The position numbers and the translations under genes are program-made. Positions 16,870-28,400 of a stretch of 64,000 bases of DNA are shown piece after piece. The notes under the pieces were generated by a model. The model saw nothing but the letters and a program-made list of their open reading frames with translations. It was not told the DNA's origin and searched no databases. Each line of letters opens with the position of its first letter. Position 1 is the first letter of the stretch. The DNA comes from Methyloceanibacter caenitepidi (GTDB lineage Bacteria; Pseudomonadota; Alphaproteobacteria; Rhizobiales; Methyloligellaceae): positions 558,001 through 622,000 of the forward strand of contig NZ_AP014648.1 of assembly GCF_000828475.1 (NCBI RefSeq). Reading direction: 5' to 3'.

Positions 16870-18092
16870 GCACGATGACGGATGCCTTGAATACCTATCG
16901 CGGCGGCCCTGACGAGCACGGTCATTTCGGCCTGTTTGGTGGCCGCTACGTGGCCGAGACGCTGATGCCGCTGATCCTGGATTTGGAGCAGGCCTATAAC
17001 GAGGCGAAGGCCGACCCGTCCTTTCAGGCCGAGCTGGACTCGTTAAACGCGCACTATTCGGGGCGCCCCAGCCCGCTCTATTTCGCTGAGCGGATTACGG
17101 AGCATCTCGGCGGCGCCAAGATCTACTTCAAGCGCGACGAGCTCAACCATACCGGCTCCCATAAGATCAACAATTGCCTGGGGCAGATTCAGCTCGCGCG
17201 GCGCATGGGCAAGACGCGCATCATTGCCGAGACCGGCGCCGGCCAGCACGGCGTGGCGGTGGCGACCGTGGCCGCGCGCTTCGGACTGCCGTGCGAAATC
17301 TACATGGGCGCCACCGACATCGAACGGCAGCGGCCGAACGTGTTCCGCATGCGGCTGCTGGGCGCCAAGGTCAATCCGGTCACGTCCGGATCCGGCACGC
17401 TGAAGGACGCCATGAACGACGCGCTGCGCGACTGGGTCGCCAACGTCCACGACACGTTCTACATCATCGGGACCGTCGCCGGTCCGCACCCGTATCCCGC
17501 CATGGTGCGCGATTTTCAATCCGTCATCGGCAAGGAAACGCGCGAGCAGATGATGGAGCGCGAGGGGCGTCTTCCGGACACGCTGGTTGCATGCATTGGC
17601 GGCGGGTCCAATGCGATGGGGCTGTTTCACCCCTTCCTCGACGACCGCTCCGTGGCGATCTACGGCGTGGAAGCGGGCGGTCACGGTCTCGAGGTACCGA
17701 ACGGCCATGCCGCATCCATGACAGGTGGTGAGCCTGGCGTGCTGCATGGCAACCGGACGTATCTGCTACAGGACGACGACGGACAAATTCTCGAGGGACA
17801 TTCCATTTCAGCGGGGCTGGACTATCCCGGCGTCGGCCCCGAGCATTCCTGGCTCAAAGACTCGGGCCGCGTCACCTATGTGGCCGTGACGGACAAGGAG
17901 GCTCTCGAGGCCTTTCAACTCTGCACCAAGCTCGAAGGCATTATCCCGGCTCTCGAACCGTCCCACGCGCTGGCCTATGTGCGGAAGCTTGCGCCCGAGC
18001 TGCCGAAGGACAATTTGTTGGTCATGAACATGTGCGGACGCGGCGATAAGGACATCTTCGCGGTCGCCGAACACCTCTCGATGGAAATGTAG
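16866..18092 (+). CDS. trpB: Tryptophan synthase beta chain
   Basis: 408 residues. Condenses indole with serine using PLP. The PLP lysine lies in HTGSHKINN (about residue 101), the glycine-rich phosphate loop is [10 protein letters not shown], and [17 protein letters not shown] is typical of the beta chain. It overlaps trpF by 4 bp and is followed 2 bp later by trpA. Confidence 0.98.
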   Translation: MSTMTDALNTYRGGPDEHGHFGLFGGRYVAETLMPLILDLEQAYNEAKADPSFQAELDSLNAHYSGRPSPLYFAERITEHLGGAKIYFKRDELNHTGSHKINNCLGQIQLARRMGKTRIIAETGAGQHGVAVATVAARFGLPCEIYMGATDIERQRPNVFRMRLLGAKVNPVTSGSGTLKDAMNDALRDWVANVHDTFYIIGTVAGPHPYPAMVRDFQSVIGKETREQMMEREGRLPDTLVACIGGGSNAMGLFHPFLDDRSVAIYGVEAGGHGLEVPNGHAASMTGGEPGVLHGNRTYLLQDDDGQILEGHSISAGLDYPGVGPEHSWLKDSGRVTYVAVTDKEALEAFQLCTKLEGIIPALEPSHALAYVRKLAPELPKDNLLVMNMCGRGDKDIFAVAEHLSMEM

Positions 18093-18094
18093 TC

Positions 18095-18931
18095 ATGACC
18101 AGGATCGATCAGACATTTGCGAAGCTGAAGGCGGAAGGCCGTGGCGGTCTCGTTACGTTCATCACGGCGGGCGATCCCGACTACGACACTTCGCTCAGCC
18201 TACTGAAGGGTTTGCCGGGGGCGGGCGCCGACATCGTTGAACTCGGCATGCCGTTCTCCGATCCCATGGCCGACGGCCCGGCCATTCAGGCCTCCTCGCT
18301 GCGCGCCCTGAAGGGCGGCCAGAACATGAAGAAGACGCTGGCCATGGTGCGGGAGTTCCGAGCCGAGAACCAAGACACCCCGATCGTGCTGATGGGCTAC
18401 TACAATCCCGTCTACATTTACGGCGTCGACCGGTTCGTGGCCGATGCGAGCGAAGCGGGGGCGGACGGCCTGATCATCGTGGACATGCCGCCGGAAGAGG
18501 ACGAGGAGCTGCGGCCCGCTGCATCCAAAAAAGGTCTTAATTTCATACGGTTGGCAACGCCCACCACGGATGAGAAGCGACTTCCCGCCGTGCTCGCGAA
18601 CACGTCGGGTTTTGTCTATTATGTCTCGATCGCCGGGATTACCGGCACCGCGGCGCCCGACGTTTCGTCGGTCGGTGCGCATGTGGCCCGCATCAAGGCC
18701 CATACGGATCTTCCGATCGCGATCGGCTTCGGCGTCAAGTCGCCACAGCAGGTTCGCGAACTTGCGGCCTTGGCGGAGGGCGTGGTTGTCGGGTCGGCCC
18801 TGGTCTCGTCGATCGAGGAGACGCTCGACGAGAACGGTCAGGCGACGGCGGAGACCAAACCGAGGCTCTTGGGGCTTGTTGAGTATCTCGCCGAGGCACT
18901 CCATGAGCGTGCCGAGGCCTCGGCGATCTAG
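18095..18931 (+). CDS. trpA: Tryptophan synthase alpha chain
   Basis: 278 residues. Cleaves indole-3-glycerol phosphate. The catalytic Glu and Asp lie in [15 protein letters not shown], with [13 protein letters not shown] and [13 protein letters not shown] further on. It is the last of the trpFBA trio; accD follows 28 bp later, so these genes are probably co-transcribed. Confidence 0.98.
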   Translation: MTRIDQTFAKLKAEGRGGLVTFITAGDPDYDTSLSLLKGLPGAGADIVELGMPFSDPMADGPAIQASSLRALKGGQNMKKTLAMVREFRAENQDTPIVLMGYYNPVYIYGVDRFVADASEAGADGLIIVDMPPEEDEELRPAASKKGLNFIRLATPTTDEKRLPAVLANTSGFVYYVSIAGITGTAAPDVSSVGAHVARIKAHTDLPIAIGFGVKSPQQVRELAALAEGVVVGSALVSSIEETLDENGQATAETKPRLLGLVEYLAEALHERAEASAI

Positions 18932-18959
18932 AGCGGCAGCAGCGTAGAGAGTTGGACCA

Positions 18960-20027
18960 GTGAACTGGATCAATAGCGTCGTCAGACCAAAAATCCGCAG
19001 CTTCCTTCGCAAGAAGGAGATTCCGGACAATCTCTGGGTCAAGTGCCCCGAGACCGGCCAGATGATCTACTACAAGGATCTCGAGGCCAATCAGTTCGTC
19101 GTGCCGGGATCCAACTTCCACATGCGCATGACGGGCCCGGCCCGGCTGAAGGCGCTGTTCGACGATGGGAAATACGCGGCGCTGCATTTGCCAGACGTGC
19201 CCCACGACCCGCTGAAATTCCGTGACGAGCGCCGCTATTCCGAACGCCTCAAGGACGCCCGCAGCAAGACGGGTCTCAACGATGCGATCCATTCGGGCAT
19301 CGGCAAGCTGCATGGCGATACGGTCGTGGCCGCCGTTCAGGACTTCGACTTCATGGGCGGCTCGCTCGGCACGGCGGCTGGCGAGGCGGTGATCTCGTCC
19401 ATGCGCGCGGCGCTGGTACGGAATGCCCCGTTCATCCTGTTCGCCGCGTCGGGTGGCGCCCGAATGCAGGAAGGCATTCTCTCGCTCATGCAGATGCCGC
19501 GGACCACGGTTGCCGTGGAGGAACTGCACGAGGCCAATCTTCCCTATATCGTCGTGCTCACCAACCCGACGACCGGCGGCGTCACCGCCTCCTACGCCAT
19601 GCTGGGCGACATCCATATCGCCGAGCCAGGCGCCTTGATTGGCTTCGCAGGGCCCCGCGTCATCGAGCAGACCATCCGCGAGCAGCTCCCTTCGGGCTTC
19701 CAGCGGTCGGAATATTTGCTCGAACACGGCATGGTCGACATGGTCGTCCACCGCCACGACCTGCGCGCCACGCTGGCGCGCGTCTGCAACCTGCTCCTCC
19801 ATCGACGGCTCGACGCCACCGCCGAGGATCAGGTGAAGGCTCTCGTGCATCGGCCTGCCGTTGCGGCGTCCCGCGAGGAAGACGCGCCGGTGCAAGCGCA
19901 AGATGCGCCCGCCAAGCATAGCGGCAATGGCCTGGACAAGAGCAGCCACGAGAAGCCCGAGACGGACGAGGTCTTGACGCAAGCCCCAAGCAATGGCGCT
20001 AATCAACAAACGTCACAGAATGCGTAA
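18960..20027 (+). CDS. accD: Acetyl-CoA carboxylase carboxyltransferase subunit beta
   Basis: 355 residues from GTG 18960. Transfers carboxyl from biotin to acetyl-CoA together with AccA. The crotonase-like core is clear ([60 protein letters not shown]). The N-terminal zinc ribbon, which has four cysteines in E. coli, keeps only one here ([17 protein letters not shown]); this loss is also usual in Hyphomicrobiales. The last ~70 residues are a hydrophilic low-complexity tail. Confidence 0.96.
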   Translation: MNWINSVVRPKIRSFLRKKEIPDNLWVKCPETGQMIYYKDLEANQFVVPGSNFHMRMTGPARLKALFDDGKYAALHLPDVPHDPLKFRDERRYSERLKDARSKTGLNDAIHSGIGKLHGDTVVAAVQDFDFMGGSLGTAAGEAVISSMRAALVRNAPFILFAASGGARMQEGILSLMQMPRTTVAVEELHEANLPYIVVLTNPTTGGVTASYAMLGDIHIAEPGALIGFAGPRVIEQTIREQLPSGFQRSEYLLEHGMVDMVVHRHDLRATLARVCNLLLHRRLDATAEDQVKALVHRPAVAASREEDAPVQAQDAPAKHSGNGLDKSSHEKPETDEVLTQAPSNGANQQTSQNA

Positions 20028-20164
20028 GCTGCGTAGGGCTGGCCCCTTCGAAGAAGTTCGGCCATGCCAGGCACCTGGAATAAGGTTCCTTCGATAAGGC
20101 CGATTGAGGATTGACCAGTCTACCCGATAGTGCCCGCGGCGCGTCGCCGGACCCATCTGAGGTC

Positions 20165-21466
20165 ATGAGCTCGACGCTTCTCGAGCGGCTGAAATCGCTT
20201 CACCCGCAATCGATCGATCTGTCGCTGGGGCGCATAGAGACGCTGCTGCACCGTCTCGGAGATCCACAGGACCACCTGCCGCCCGTCGTGCATGTGGCCG
20301 GCACCAACGGCAAGGGGTCGACGCTGGCCTTCGTGCGCGCGATCGCCGAAGCGTTGTCCGAGCGGGTGCATGTCTACACCTCACCGCATCTCGTCGACTT
20401 TCACGAACGCATCGTTCTTGCGGGGCCACATGGTGCGGCCCCGATCAGTGAGGCGCGATTGGTCGATTGCCTGGAACGCACGGAGGCGGCCAATGCCGGT
20501 GCGCTGATCACCCTGTTCGAGATCACGACCGCCGCGGCATTCCTCGCGTTTTCCGAAGCGCCGGGAGATCTGCTGTTGCTGGAAACGGGCCTTGGCGGCC
20601 GGCTCGATGCGACCAACATGGTCAAGAAGCCTGCGCTCACGATCATCACGCCGGTCGCCATCGACCATGTATCGTTCCTTGGCGACACCATTGCGCTGAT
20701 CGCGGGCGAGAAGGCAGGCATCATGAAGCCCGGAGTGCCCTGTGTCGTCGGTCGTCAGGAGCCCGAGGCCCTGGAAGTGATCGAAGCGCGTGCGGCGGAA
20801 ATCGGAGCGCCGCTTCATGTGGCGGGCCGCGACTTCGACACGTTCGAACAGCAGGGCCGGCTGGTCTTCCAGACCACGTCGCGCCTGGTTGATCTGCCCT
20901 TGCCACGCCTGGCCGGCCGGCATCAGATCGACAATGCGGGTATGGCGATTGCCGCCGCCAGCGTCGTGTTCGGCGACGCGCTGACTCAAAGCGCGCTCGA
21001 GGAGGGACTCACGAATGCCCACTGGCCGGCACGGCTCGAGCGTCTCGCCGTTGGCGCCCTTCACGCCTACGCGAGCGAGGGCACGGAGATCTGGCTCGAC
21101 GGCGGCCACAACGAGGCGGGCGGCAAGGTGGTGGCCAACACGCTCGCCGAACTCGACGAGCGTGTGCCTCGTCCCGTGCATGTCATCTGGGGCATGATGG
21201 AAACCAAGGATGCCGAGCGTTTCATCGCGCCGTTCAAGGGGCTCGTGGAACGCGTCTATACGGTGCCGATCCCGGGCGAACCGAATGCGTTCGGGGCGGG
21301 CGCGCTGGCGGAGGTTGCGCAAGCCGCTGGATTTAACGCGGTTCCCGCAAGCAGCGTCCAGGAGGCCTTGCTACGCTCGGCGTCGGGCGAGGAGCCCGCA
21401 CGCGTCCTCATCTGCGGCTCGCTGTATCTCGCGGGCCACGTTCTGCGGCTCCATTCAGGCCGATAA
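20165..21466 (+). CDS. folC: Folylpolyglutamate synthase / dihydrofolate synthase
   Basis: 433 residues from ATG 20165, where family similarity starts (ERLKSLHPQSIDLSLGRIETLL); TTG 20111 would add 18 residues. Adds glutamate to dihydropteroate and folates. The ATP loop is AGTNGKGST, followed by YTSPHLVDFHERI and LLETGLGGRLDATN. The accD-folC pairing is conserved. It converges on trxA, with only 11 bp between stops. Confidence 0.94.
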   Translation: MSSTLLERLKSLHPQSIDLSLGRIETLLHRLGDPQDHLPPVVHVAGTNGKGSTLAFVRAIAEALSERVHVYTSPHLVDFHERIVLAGPHGAAPISEARLVDCLERTEAANAGALITLFEITTAAAFLAFSEAPGDLLLLETGLGGRLDATNMVKKPALTIITPVAIDHVSFLGDTIALIAGEKAGIMKPGVPCVVGRQEPEALEVIEARAAEIGAPLHVAGRDFDTFEQQGRLVFQTTSRLVDLPLPRLAGRHQIDNAGMAIAAASVVFGDALTQSALEEGLTNAHWPARLERLAVGALHAYASEGTEIWLDGGHNEAGGKVVANTLAELDERVPRPVHVIWGMMETKDAERFIAPFKGLVERVYTVPIPGEPNAFGAGALAEVAQAAGFNAVPASSVQEALLRSASGEEPARVLICGSLYLAGHVLRLHSGR

Positions 21467-21477
21467 GCCGACGCGCG

Positions 21478-21810
21478 CTACGCAACCCCGTCGACGGCGC
21501 CGCCGATCCAGGCCGCCAGCTGATTCTTGGGGTAGGCGCCGCGAAGCGTGTCCACCACTTCGCCATCCTTGAAGATGATGAGCGTGGGAATGGCGCGCAC
21601 ATTGTACTTGGCGGGGGCGTTCGGATTCTCGTCGATGTTGAGCTTGGTGATCTTTACCTTATCGCCGAGGTCCTTTGCGATCTCTTCGAGCGCCGGCGCG
21701 ATCTGACGGCACGGGCCGCACCATTCGGCCCAAAAATCCACCACAACAGGCGTCGAGGACTTTAGAACTTCCGCCTCGAATGTGTCGTCTGAAACCTTGT
21801 CGGTCGCCAT
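21478..21810 (-). CDS. trxA: Thioredoxin
   Basis: 110 residues, single domain. The redox-active motif is WCGPC in [32 protein letters not shown] contains the cis-Pro, and [12 protein letters not shown] forms the C-terminal helix. General cytoplasmic disulfide reductant. It follows addA on the same strand across 63 bp that contain a strong hairpin. Confidence 0.97.
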   Translation of the reverse strand: MATDKVSDDTFEAEVLKSSTPVVVDFWAEWCGPCRQIAPALEEIAKDLGDKVKITKLNIDENPNAPAKYNVRAIPTLIIFKDGEVVDTLRGAYPKNQLAAWIGGAVDGVA

Positions 21811-21829
21811 CGATCGTCTCTCCTCATGG

Positions 21830-21851
21830 CCGGCCGGAGGTGTCCGGCCGG
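21830..21851 (-). terminator. Strong GC hairpin between addA and trxA
   Basis: Perfect 9-bp inverted repeat, CCGGCCGGA - GGTG - TCCGGCCGG. No T-run follows on the minus strand, so this is not a textbook terminator. It could partly end addBA transcription or affect trxA mRNA. Symmetry is seen; function is inferred. Confidence 0.35.
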
Positions 21852-21873
21852 ACTAGTCTGCTGTCCCCGGAAC

Positions 21874-24800
21874 CTAGGTGCGCCCCTCATGGGCGTCAAG
21901 GCCGCCCCTGGCCCGCAAGATGTCGCGTTCGGCCTTCTCAAGCAAAGTTGAAGAGATCTCCATGAGGCGCGGCCCATCAGTCCAAAGCAGAGCCGCGCGG
22001 ACGGGCTTGCCGGGAAACATCGCGCTGAGCGCCAGCCGGTAGGCCGCAAGCTGTCCAACATAGGCCGGCGCCACGTCTTCCTCCTTCGTCGGCGGTGGGC
22101 GGTTGGTCTTGTAGTCGAGGATCAAAAGCCCGTCCTCCAGAATGGCGAGGCGATCAATCTGGCCTTCCAGATCGAAGGCCGTCTGCCCCTCGCCAATCCG
22201 CGCCACCACGGGCACTTCGGCCAGGCTGTCGCCCGCAAACAGCGGCGCGAAGCGCACATCGCCGACGATGGCGAGCGATTCGGAGACGATCTGTTCGCGG
22301 TTTTCCTCAGAGAGCATGTCGCCGCGCGCCGACACGAATCGCTCCGCCGCCGGCCGGCGCTCGTCCGCCGGAACCTGCGGCAGATGCTGAAGGAGAGCGT
22401 GGATCAACCGGCCACGGACGAAACGCATGTCTTCGGCAAGGGCGCTGGGCCCAAGCGGGGGCTGCTCGGTGCCGAACGGCCCTTCGCCTGTGGCGTTCTG
22501 AGCCAGCCGGGACGGTGAGAGCCTTGCACCGGTCCGTTCCTGCGGGGCCGGCTCCCGCGCCCAGCCGGGCAACGGGGCGGGTGCGCCTTGCGCCGGCGTG
22601 GCGCTATCTTTCTTCGGTTCTGCTTCCTGCGGGCACGACATCCGGTGGACGGTGCGCCCCTCCATGTCCTGCATCGCCGTCAGATGCCCACGCAGACCGC
22701 CTTCGATCAGGTCGTACCAGCATCCCTCGCTGCGCTTCTTCACGCCTTGCCATCCACACACATAGAGCCGGTCCTCGGCGCGCGTCATGGCCACATAGAG
22801 TAGCCGCCGGTATTCCTCCTGCGCGGCGCGCTTTGCGGCGGCTTTGGCGCCGTCGAGACCGGGAACGCCCGAATGCCCGGCGGGCGGCCAGACGAGATGC
22901 GGTGCATCGCCGGGAATGCCGCCGGTCCGGGGCGGGAGGTAGACTTGCGGTCCCTGGCTCTGCGGCGTCGAACATGTATCGGGCATGATCACGATCGGGG
23001 CTTGGAGGCCCTTCGCTCCATGCACGGTCATGATGCGCACTTCGTCGCGGTCTTGCTCCATGTCGCGTTTGACGTCGATGTCTCCCTCGCGCAAGGCGGC
23101 GATGAAGCCTTGCAAGGATGGCGGGTGCTCGCGTTCGTAGGCGAGCGCCGCATCCAGGAATTCGTCGATGGCCTCGGCGGCTTCGGGACCAAGCCGTGTC
23201 AACATCCGCTTGCGCATGCGCATGGCGCTCCCACCGAGGAACGCGGCATAGAACTCGAAGGGTGGCACCATGTCGACTTGCCCCAGAAGTGCGCGCAACG
23301 CCGTCGCGGCCTCAGCGTAGCGGATATCGCTCTCGGCCTTTGCGAGCAGCGCCGACCAGAGAGAGCCCTCGCGCCCATGGGCCAGGCCGAACAACGCTGT
23401 CTCGTCCAGACCGAACAGTGGGCTCCGCAGGACGACGGCGAGCGCCAAATCGTCCTCTGGCATCAGCAGCACATCGGCCAGAGCCATCAGGTCCTGCACG
23501 GCGAGCTGCTCGAGCAGGCGCATGCGGTCCGCGCCGGCGACGGGAATGCCCGCCCGTTTTAGCGCACGGATCATTGGGGCTGTGAAGGGCTGCCGCCGCC
23601 GGACTAGGATGAGGATATCGCCCGCCCGGATCGGCCGGTCTTGGGATTCGAGAATTTCGTCCGTGTCCAGCCAATGGCGAATCTGCCGCGCGAGGCGCAA
23701 GCAGAGCGCCTCCAGCGCATCGGCCCCGCTTTCGTCTTCGTTCCAGGGCTCGAAAGGCGCGCTCTCCAGAGGCTGCTTTGTCTCCTCGACGTCCCACAGT
23801 TCGACAAGACCGGCCTGGCCCTGGCGCGCGGCATGGTGCTGGATCGGCGTGCCTTCCAGAAATGTCAGTCCGCCCGCGGCCTCGTCCTGCGCGAACACGC
23901 GGTCGACAGCCTCCAGCACCGGGACCGTCGACCGGAAGGAGACATTGAGCGGGACGTCGAGCCAAGTCATTTGCGCTTCCCGCGCGGCCGCGCGGAACAG
24001 GCGTCCGGTCTCGCCGAAGCGCACGGGGTTGGCACCCTGGAAGCTGTAGATCGATTGTTTCTCGTCCCCCACCGCGAACAGTGTGCGCGGCTGCGGGCGT
24101 GCGCTCGCGCCGGCAAAGAACTCCGCCGCTAGCGCCTCGACGATGGACCACTGTTCCGGGTTCGTGTCTTGGGCTTCGTCGACGAGGATGTGATCGATGC
24201 CGCCGTCGATCTTATACAGCACCCAGGCAGCCGCGTTGCTGCGCGACAAAAGATTGAGCGTCTTGACGATCAAGTCATCGTAGTCGAGTGCAGCCTCACG
24301 TCGCTTCGCACCTTCGTAGGCGTTCTGCACGCCATCGGCGAAAGTCAGGACCGCGCCGGTCGCTTCGATCACGCGCAAGTGCGCAAGATCCGTTTCGAGG
24401 CGCGCGAATGCCAGCTTGGCCGCGTCGAGCATGTCCACAATCTGGGGCGCGTTGTCGGCGACGGCGTTCGTCACGAGCCGTGCCCGCGGTGTGCCCTTCT
24501 GCGTCAGAAACAGCGCGTTGAACAAGGCGGCACGTGGTGCCCCTGACGCGTGCCGCGCGCGCTGCAGAGTGTCTTCCGTGCCTTTGTCGGTCTTGGTTGC
24601 GCCGTATGCGGCGAGCGCTTCCAGCGCCGCGTCGAGTTGTTCGTCCGAGAGCACGTTGGCTTGTTCGGTTGCGAGCAGAGCCGCGTCTTTCCCTGCGACG
24701 TCGAAAAAGGTCTTGAGTGCTTCGGTCTCGACGCTGGGCCAGTCGGCCGCCGTCGCGCTTTGCAGGTGCCGCCGGACGATCCGCTGTAGCTCCGCGCGCT

Positions 24801-25413
24801 TTGCAAGGATCTCCCCCACGACATCGCGGAATTGGTCTTCACTCGTCAGGGCGACGACCTTGGCGAGCGCGTGGCCCAACGGGCTGTCGGGATTGGCGAC
24901 GGCTTCCATCGCGACCGTATCGAAGGCCTCGTTTCGAGTGTGTTTGGCGGTTGCCTCGTCGAGCACCGTGAAGTTCGGCGTCACCGTCGCCTCCAAGGGG
25001 AAACGCTGCAGCAGCCGCTCGCAGAAGCCGTGGATGGTATGGATCTTCAGTCCGCCCCGTGCCTCGAGCACGCGCGCGAACAGCCGCCGTGCGGTCCGCA
25101 TGTCCTCATCGTCGAAGGGCTTGCGGAGAAGTTTCCCCAGCGTCTCGCGCAGCTTCTCCTCTGGCATCAGCGCCCAGCCCGCCAGAGTCTTGAGGAGACG
25201 GTTCTGCATCTCCGCTGCGGCGGTCTTCGTGTAAGTGAGGCACAGGATGCTTTCGGGCGACGCCCCTGCCAGCAAGAGCCTCAGGAAGCGCTTCACGAGC
25301 ACGGCCGTCTTACCGGTCCCGGCGTTGGCGGACACCCAGACCGAGGCCTCAGGTTCGGACGCGCGTGCCTGGTTGGCATCGGCGGTGTGAACGAGATCGG
25401 ACGCCCCGGTCAT
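21874..25413 (-). CDS. addA: Double-strand break repair helicase-nuclease AddA
   Basis: 1179 residues from the ATG at 25413, which overlaps the addB stop as ATGA; an upstream in-frame codon is less likely. UvrD-like helicase: Walker A VSANAGTGKTAVLVKRF near residue 30, Walker B ILVDEAQDTNPEQW, and later TVHGAKGLQAPIVIMPD and YVAMTRAEDRLYVCG. The C-terminal RecB-type nuclease has GLLILDYKTNRPP. With AddB it processes DNA ends for RecA loading. Confidence 0.95.
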   Translation of the reverse strand: MTGASDLVHTADANQARASEPEASVWVSANAGTGKTAVLVKRFLRLLLAGASPESILCLTYTKTAAAEMQNRLLKTLAGWALMPEEKLRETLGKLLRKPFDDEDMRTARRLFARVLEARGGLKIHTIHGFCERLLQRFPLEATVTPNFTVLDEATAKHTRNEAFDTVAMEAVANPDSPLGHALAKVVALTSEDQFRDVVGEILAKRAELQRIVRRHLQSATAADWPSVETEALKTFFDVAGKDAALLATEQANVLSDEQLDAALEALAAYGATKTDKGTEDTLQRARHASGAPRAALFNALFLTQKGTPRARLVTNAVADNAPQIVDMLDAAKLAFARLETDLAHLRVIEATGAVLTFADGVQNAYEGAKRREAALDYDDLIVKTLNLLSRSNAAAWVLYKIDGGIDHILVDEAQDTNPEQWSIVEALAAEFFAGASARPQPRTLFAVGDEKQSIYSFQGANPVRFGETGRLFRAAAREAQMTWLDVPLNVSFRSTVPVLEAVDRVFAQDEAAGGLTFLEGTPIQHHAARQGQAGLVELWDVEETKQPLESAPFEPWNEDESGADALEALCLRLARQIRHWLDTDEILESQDRPIRAGDILILVRRRQPFTAPMIRALKRAGIPVAGADRMRLLEQLAVQDLMALADVLLMPEDDLALAVVLRSPLFGLDETALFGLAHGREGSLWSALLAKAESDIRYAEAATALRALLGQVDMVPPFEFYAAFLGGSAMRMRKRMLTRLGPEAAEAIDEFLDAALAYEREHPPSLQGFIAALREGDIDVKRDMEQDRDEVRIMTVHGAKGLQAPIVIMPDTCSTPQSQGPQVYLPPRTGGIPGDAPHLVWPPAGHSGVPGLDGAKAAAKRAAQEEYRRLLYVAMTRAEDRLYVCGWQGVKKRSEGCWYDLIEGGLRGHLTAMQDMEGRTVHRMSCPQEAEPKKDSATPAQGAPAPLPGWAREPAPQERTGARLSPSRLAQNATGEGPFGTEQPPLGPSALAEDMRFVRGRLIHALLQHLPQVPADERRPAAERFVSARGDMLSEENREQIVSESLAIVGDVRFAPLFAGDSLAEVPVVARIGEGQTAFDLEGQIDRLAILEDGLLILDYKTNRPPPTKEEDVAPAYVGQLAAYRLALSAMFPGKPVRAALLWTDGPRLMEISSTLLEKAERDILRARGGLDAHEGRT

Positions 25414-28400
25414 GATCCCTCTCCCTCGGTCAGCCATTCGGGTACGCGGGCGAGTTGCGCGTAGTCGTCAAACCGGTACGCGTCCGTGAATCCCGCGCTC
25501 GCGCGCCGTTTGACCTCGTAGGGCGTCTTGGGATCGTCGAAATAGGCCACGAGCGCTTCGAGCTGTTCAAGCGCGCACTTGGCCAGAACCGCGGGAGTCT
25601 CCTTGCTTGCCGCGTGCTGCTCGCCGCCGTCGCCTCGGCCCGAGGCTCGGATATATTCGAGCCCCGTCACCGCGCGGGCCCCGAGGCCCTCGAAGCCACC
25701 GCCTTGTGCAATCGCTGCTTCCAGCGGCAATTGCGGCCGGTAGAGCTCCTTGACGTGACTTTGGTTCGGCGGCGGGCCGGTCTTGTAGTCGTAGATCACG
25801 AGCGTCCCGTCTTCCGCCGCATCGATGCGGTCGGCGCGCGCCGTCAGTCGAAACCCCGAGGGCAGCTCCAGCACGCCGGTCACCTCGGCGAAGGACTGAA
25901 CGATATCGGCGCGACGTGCCGGTTCGGTGGCGGCGAACCAAGCGGCGAAACGGCGAAAGCCCGGGCGCCAGAAAGCGTGCAGGCTAGGATTATCGCCGAG
26001 GGTTGCAAACGTGGCGTCGCCGATCTCGTTCAGCACGGCTTCGATGTCTTTCGGCAGTGCCTCCGGATAGGCTTCCGTGAACTTTCGTAGGATCGCGTGA
26101 AAGGCGGAGCCGCGCATGGCGTTGTCCGGCTCGGCGCCGAGGGGAGACAGCGGAACGAGTTTCAGGATATGCCGCGCGTAAATCTCGTAAGGGTTGGCGA
26201 TCCAGCGCTCGATCTGGGTGACGCTCAGGCTGCGTGGCCGCGCCGCGATGGGTGGGCAGGGACGCGGCCGCTCGGCGGGCTTGAAAGCACCATCGTCGAT
26301 CGTGTCCCGGTCTCTCGCCCAGGCAATCCAATCCTCTCGGGGCGCGAGAGCCTTGCTCAGCTTCGCGGCGTCGACCAGGGCTTGCAGCCGCTGCAGCCAG
26401 CGTGACGGGACGGTCGGCACGCCTTCCACCTTGAGAGCGCGGCTCAAGACCACGGACGTGGCGCCAAGCGCCTGGGCGAAATCGTGAGCGGCAAGCCCGA
26501 TGCGTCGTTCCGGCGACGACAGTCCCAACTTTTCGCGCATCGGGCGGCTGAGCCAGGGATCCGACTCTTGCGGCTTCGGCCAGGTGCCTTCGTTGAGCCC
26601 GCCCAGAACCATGAGATCCGGCTGCTGCAGCCGGGCTTCCAATTGGCCCCAGATAAACAGCCGGGGATGGGCAGGGCGCGTCGGGCGCACGGCGTGGCCC
26701 GCGAGCAGGGTGCGGTAAACGGCCGGGTAGCTGCGTGCGGGCATCTCGAACCCGCCGCCCTCCTCGATCAGCCGCGACAGCAGCACCGTCAGGGCTTCGC
26801 CCGCGTCGCCGCCCCAGAGCGGTATGGCGCCGGTCTCGTCCCGCGCCAGGGCTTCAGCGGCGGCCGTATGCGCCCGCACCAGGCTCGCCGCGTCGTGCGG
26901 TGCGCCACCCTCGAACAAGTCCACAAGGGGCGCGAAAGCCGCCTCAAGCGCTTCGACGAGTGCTGCCGCTGCTGAACGCTCAGGCTTCGAGACGGGTACC
27001 CTGGCGTCGATACGCGTGAGGGCCTTGGCTACGCTGATGAGCCCCCGGCCGAGATAGGTCTCCCGAAACACCGCCCTTTCCAGGACGCGCCCCAGGCGAC
27101 GGATGTCGCCCGCGGGCCGCGACAGGCGCGTCAGCGGGTGTTTGAGCAGCGCCATCAGGTCGGGCGGCGCGAAATCGCTCTCGACGGCGGCGAGCACCAG
27201 GTCGAGAAACGCGCCCGGCAAGGTGCGACGCACAGGAGTTCCGGCAGAGTCGTCGATGTCGAGGCCGTAGTCCCTCAGGCGGGCCGCCACCCGCCGCGCC
27301 AGCTCCCGATCCGGGGTGACAAGCGCGGCGGTCTTGCCGGGGGCCTCGATGCAGCCACGCAGAATGAGCGCAATGACCTCGGCTTCGTCGTGGGCGGTAG
27401 GCGCCGCGACGAGGCTCAAGCCTTCCAGCGCCTCCGCGAGGTCGGAGGTGGATCCACCTGCCTCGTCTGTGAACGCCTCAGGCCAGCGCTCCGTAGTCTC
27501 GGCGGGCCGCAAGGTCTCGCTCGCAAGGCGCAACCGCGCTTGCGCGGCGGGCCCCGGATCGCTGCCCGGCACGAGCCCCACGTCGTCGCGCGTGGCGCCC
27601 AGCTTCTTCAGGAGCTCGGCCATACCGGCCTGCGGGTGCTCCGGGTGGCGGTGGAGCGTCTCCCAGCTTTCGCTATCGAGAAAGAGATCGAGACCGGGCA
27701 GGACGACGGCCCCGTTCGGAAGATGTGCGATCGTTTCCAAAAGGCGCGCCGTCGCGGGCACCGTGCCGGTCGAGCCCGCGGCAATCACGGGGTAGGGCGA
27801 GCCCGCCGTAATCCTCGCGGTCTCCTGCGCCATGAGCAGGTTGCGCCGCCCAACCGGCGAGGCGAGGCCGATTTCGTCGAGATACGCGGGCCACTGTTCG
27901 GTGACGATGGTGAGAAAGTCCACCGTTTCCCCCCAGTGGGCGGCGAGTTCATCCGGCACCAGCGTTTCCAGCGCGGTGAGGTCGACCTCCTCGGATTCCG
28001 TACTGTCCATGAGCGCCGCAAGGTCACCCGCAAGGCTCGCCGCCTGCGCCGGTGTCATCGGCAAATGAACTTCGTCGCCTGACGATCCCGCCGCCAGTCC
28101 GCGCGACCACGCGAGGATCATCCGCGTCAGCGCGATCAGGCGCGCGGTTGGCTCGATTGCCGGAATGCCCAGCGTGGCATCGGCCTCCGCGAAGCGCTCG
28201 CCGTCGAGGACCAGTGCCTCGTCTTCGTCCGCGTGACCGAGCGCCAGGATCTTCGGCAGCAGCAATGCTTCGCCGCCGGACTGTTCCAGAAAGGCTTCGC
28301 GCAAGGTACGCGCCGCACGCCGCGTGGGCAGGTAGATCGTGGTTCGCGGCAGGTCGAGCAGGCTGGGCTCGGCGCCGCCCGGCACGGGCAAATCACCGGC

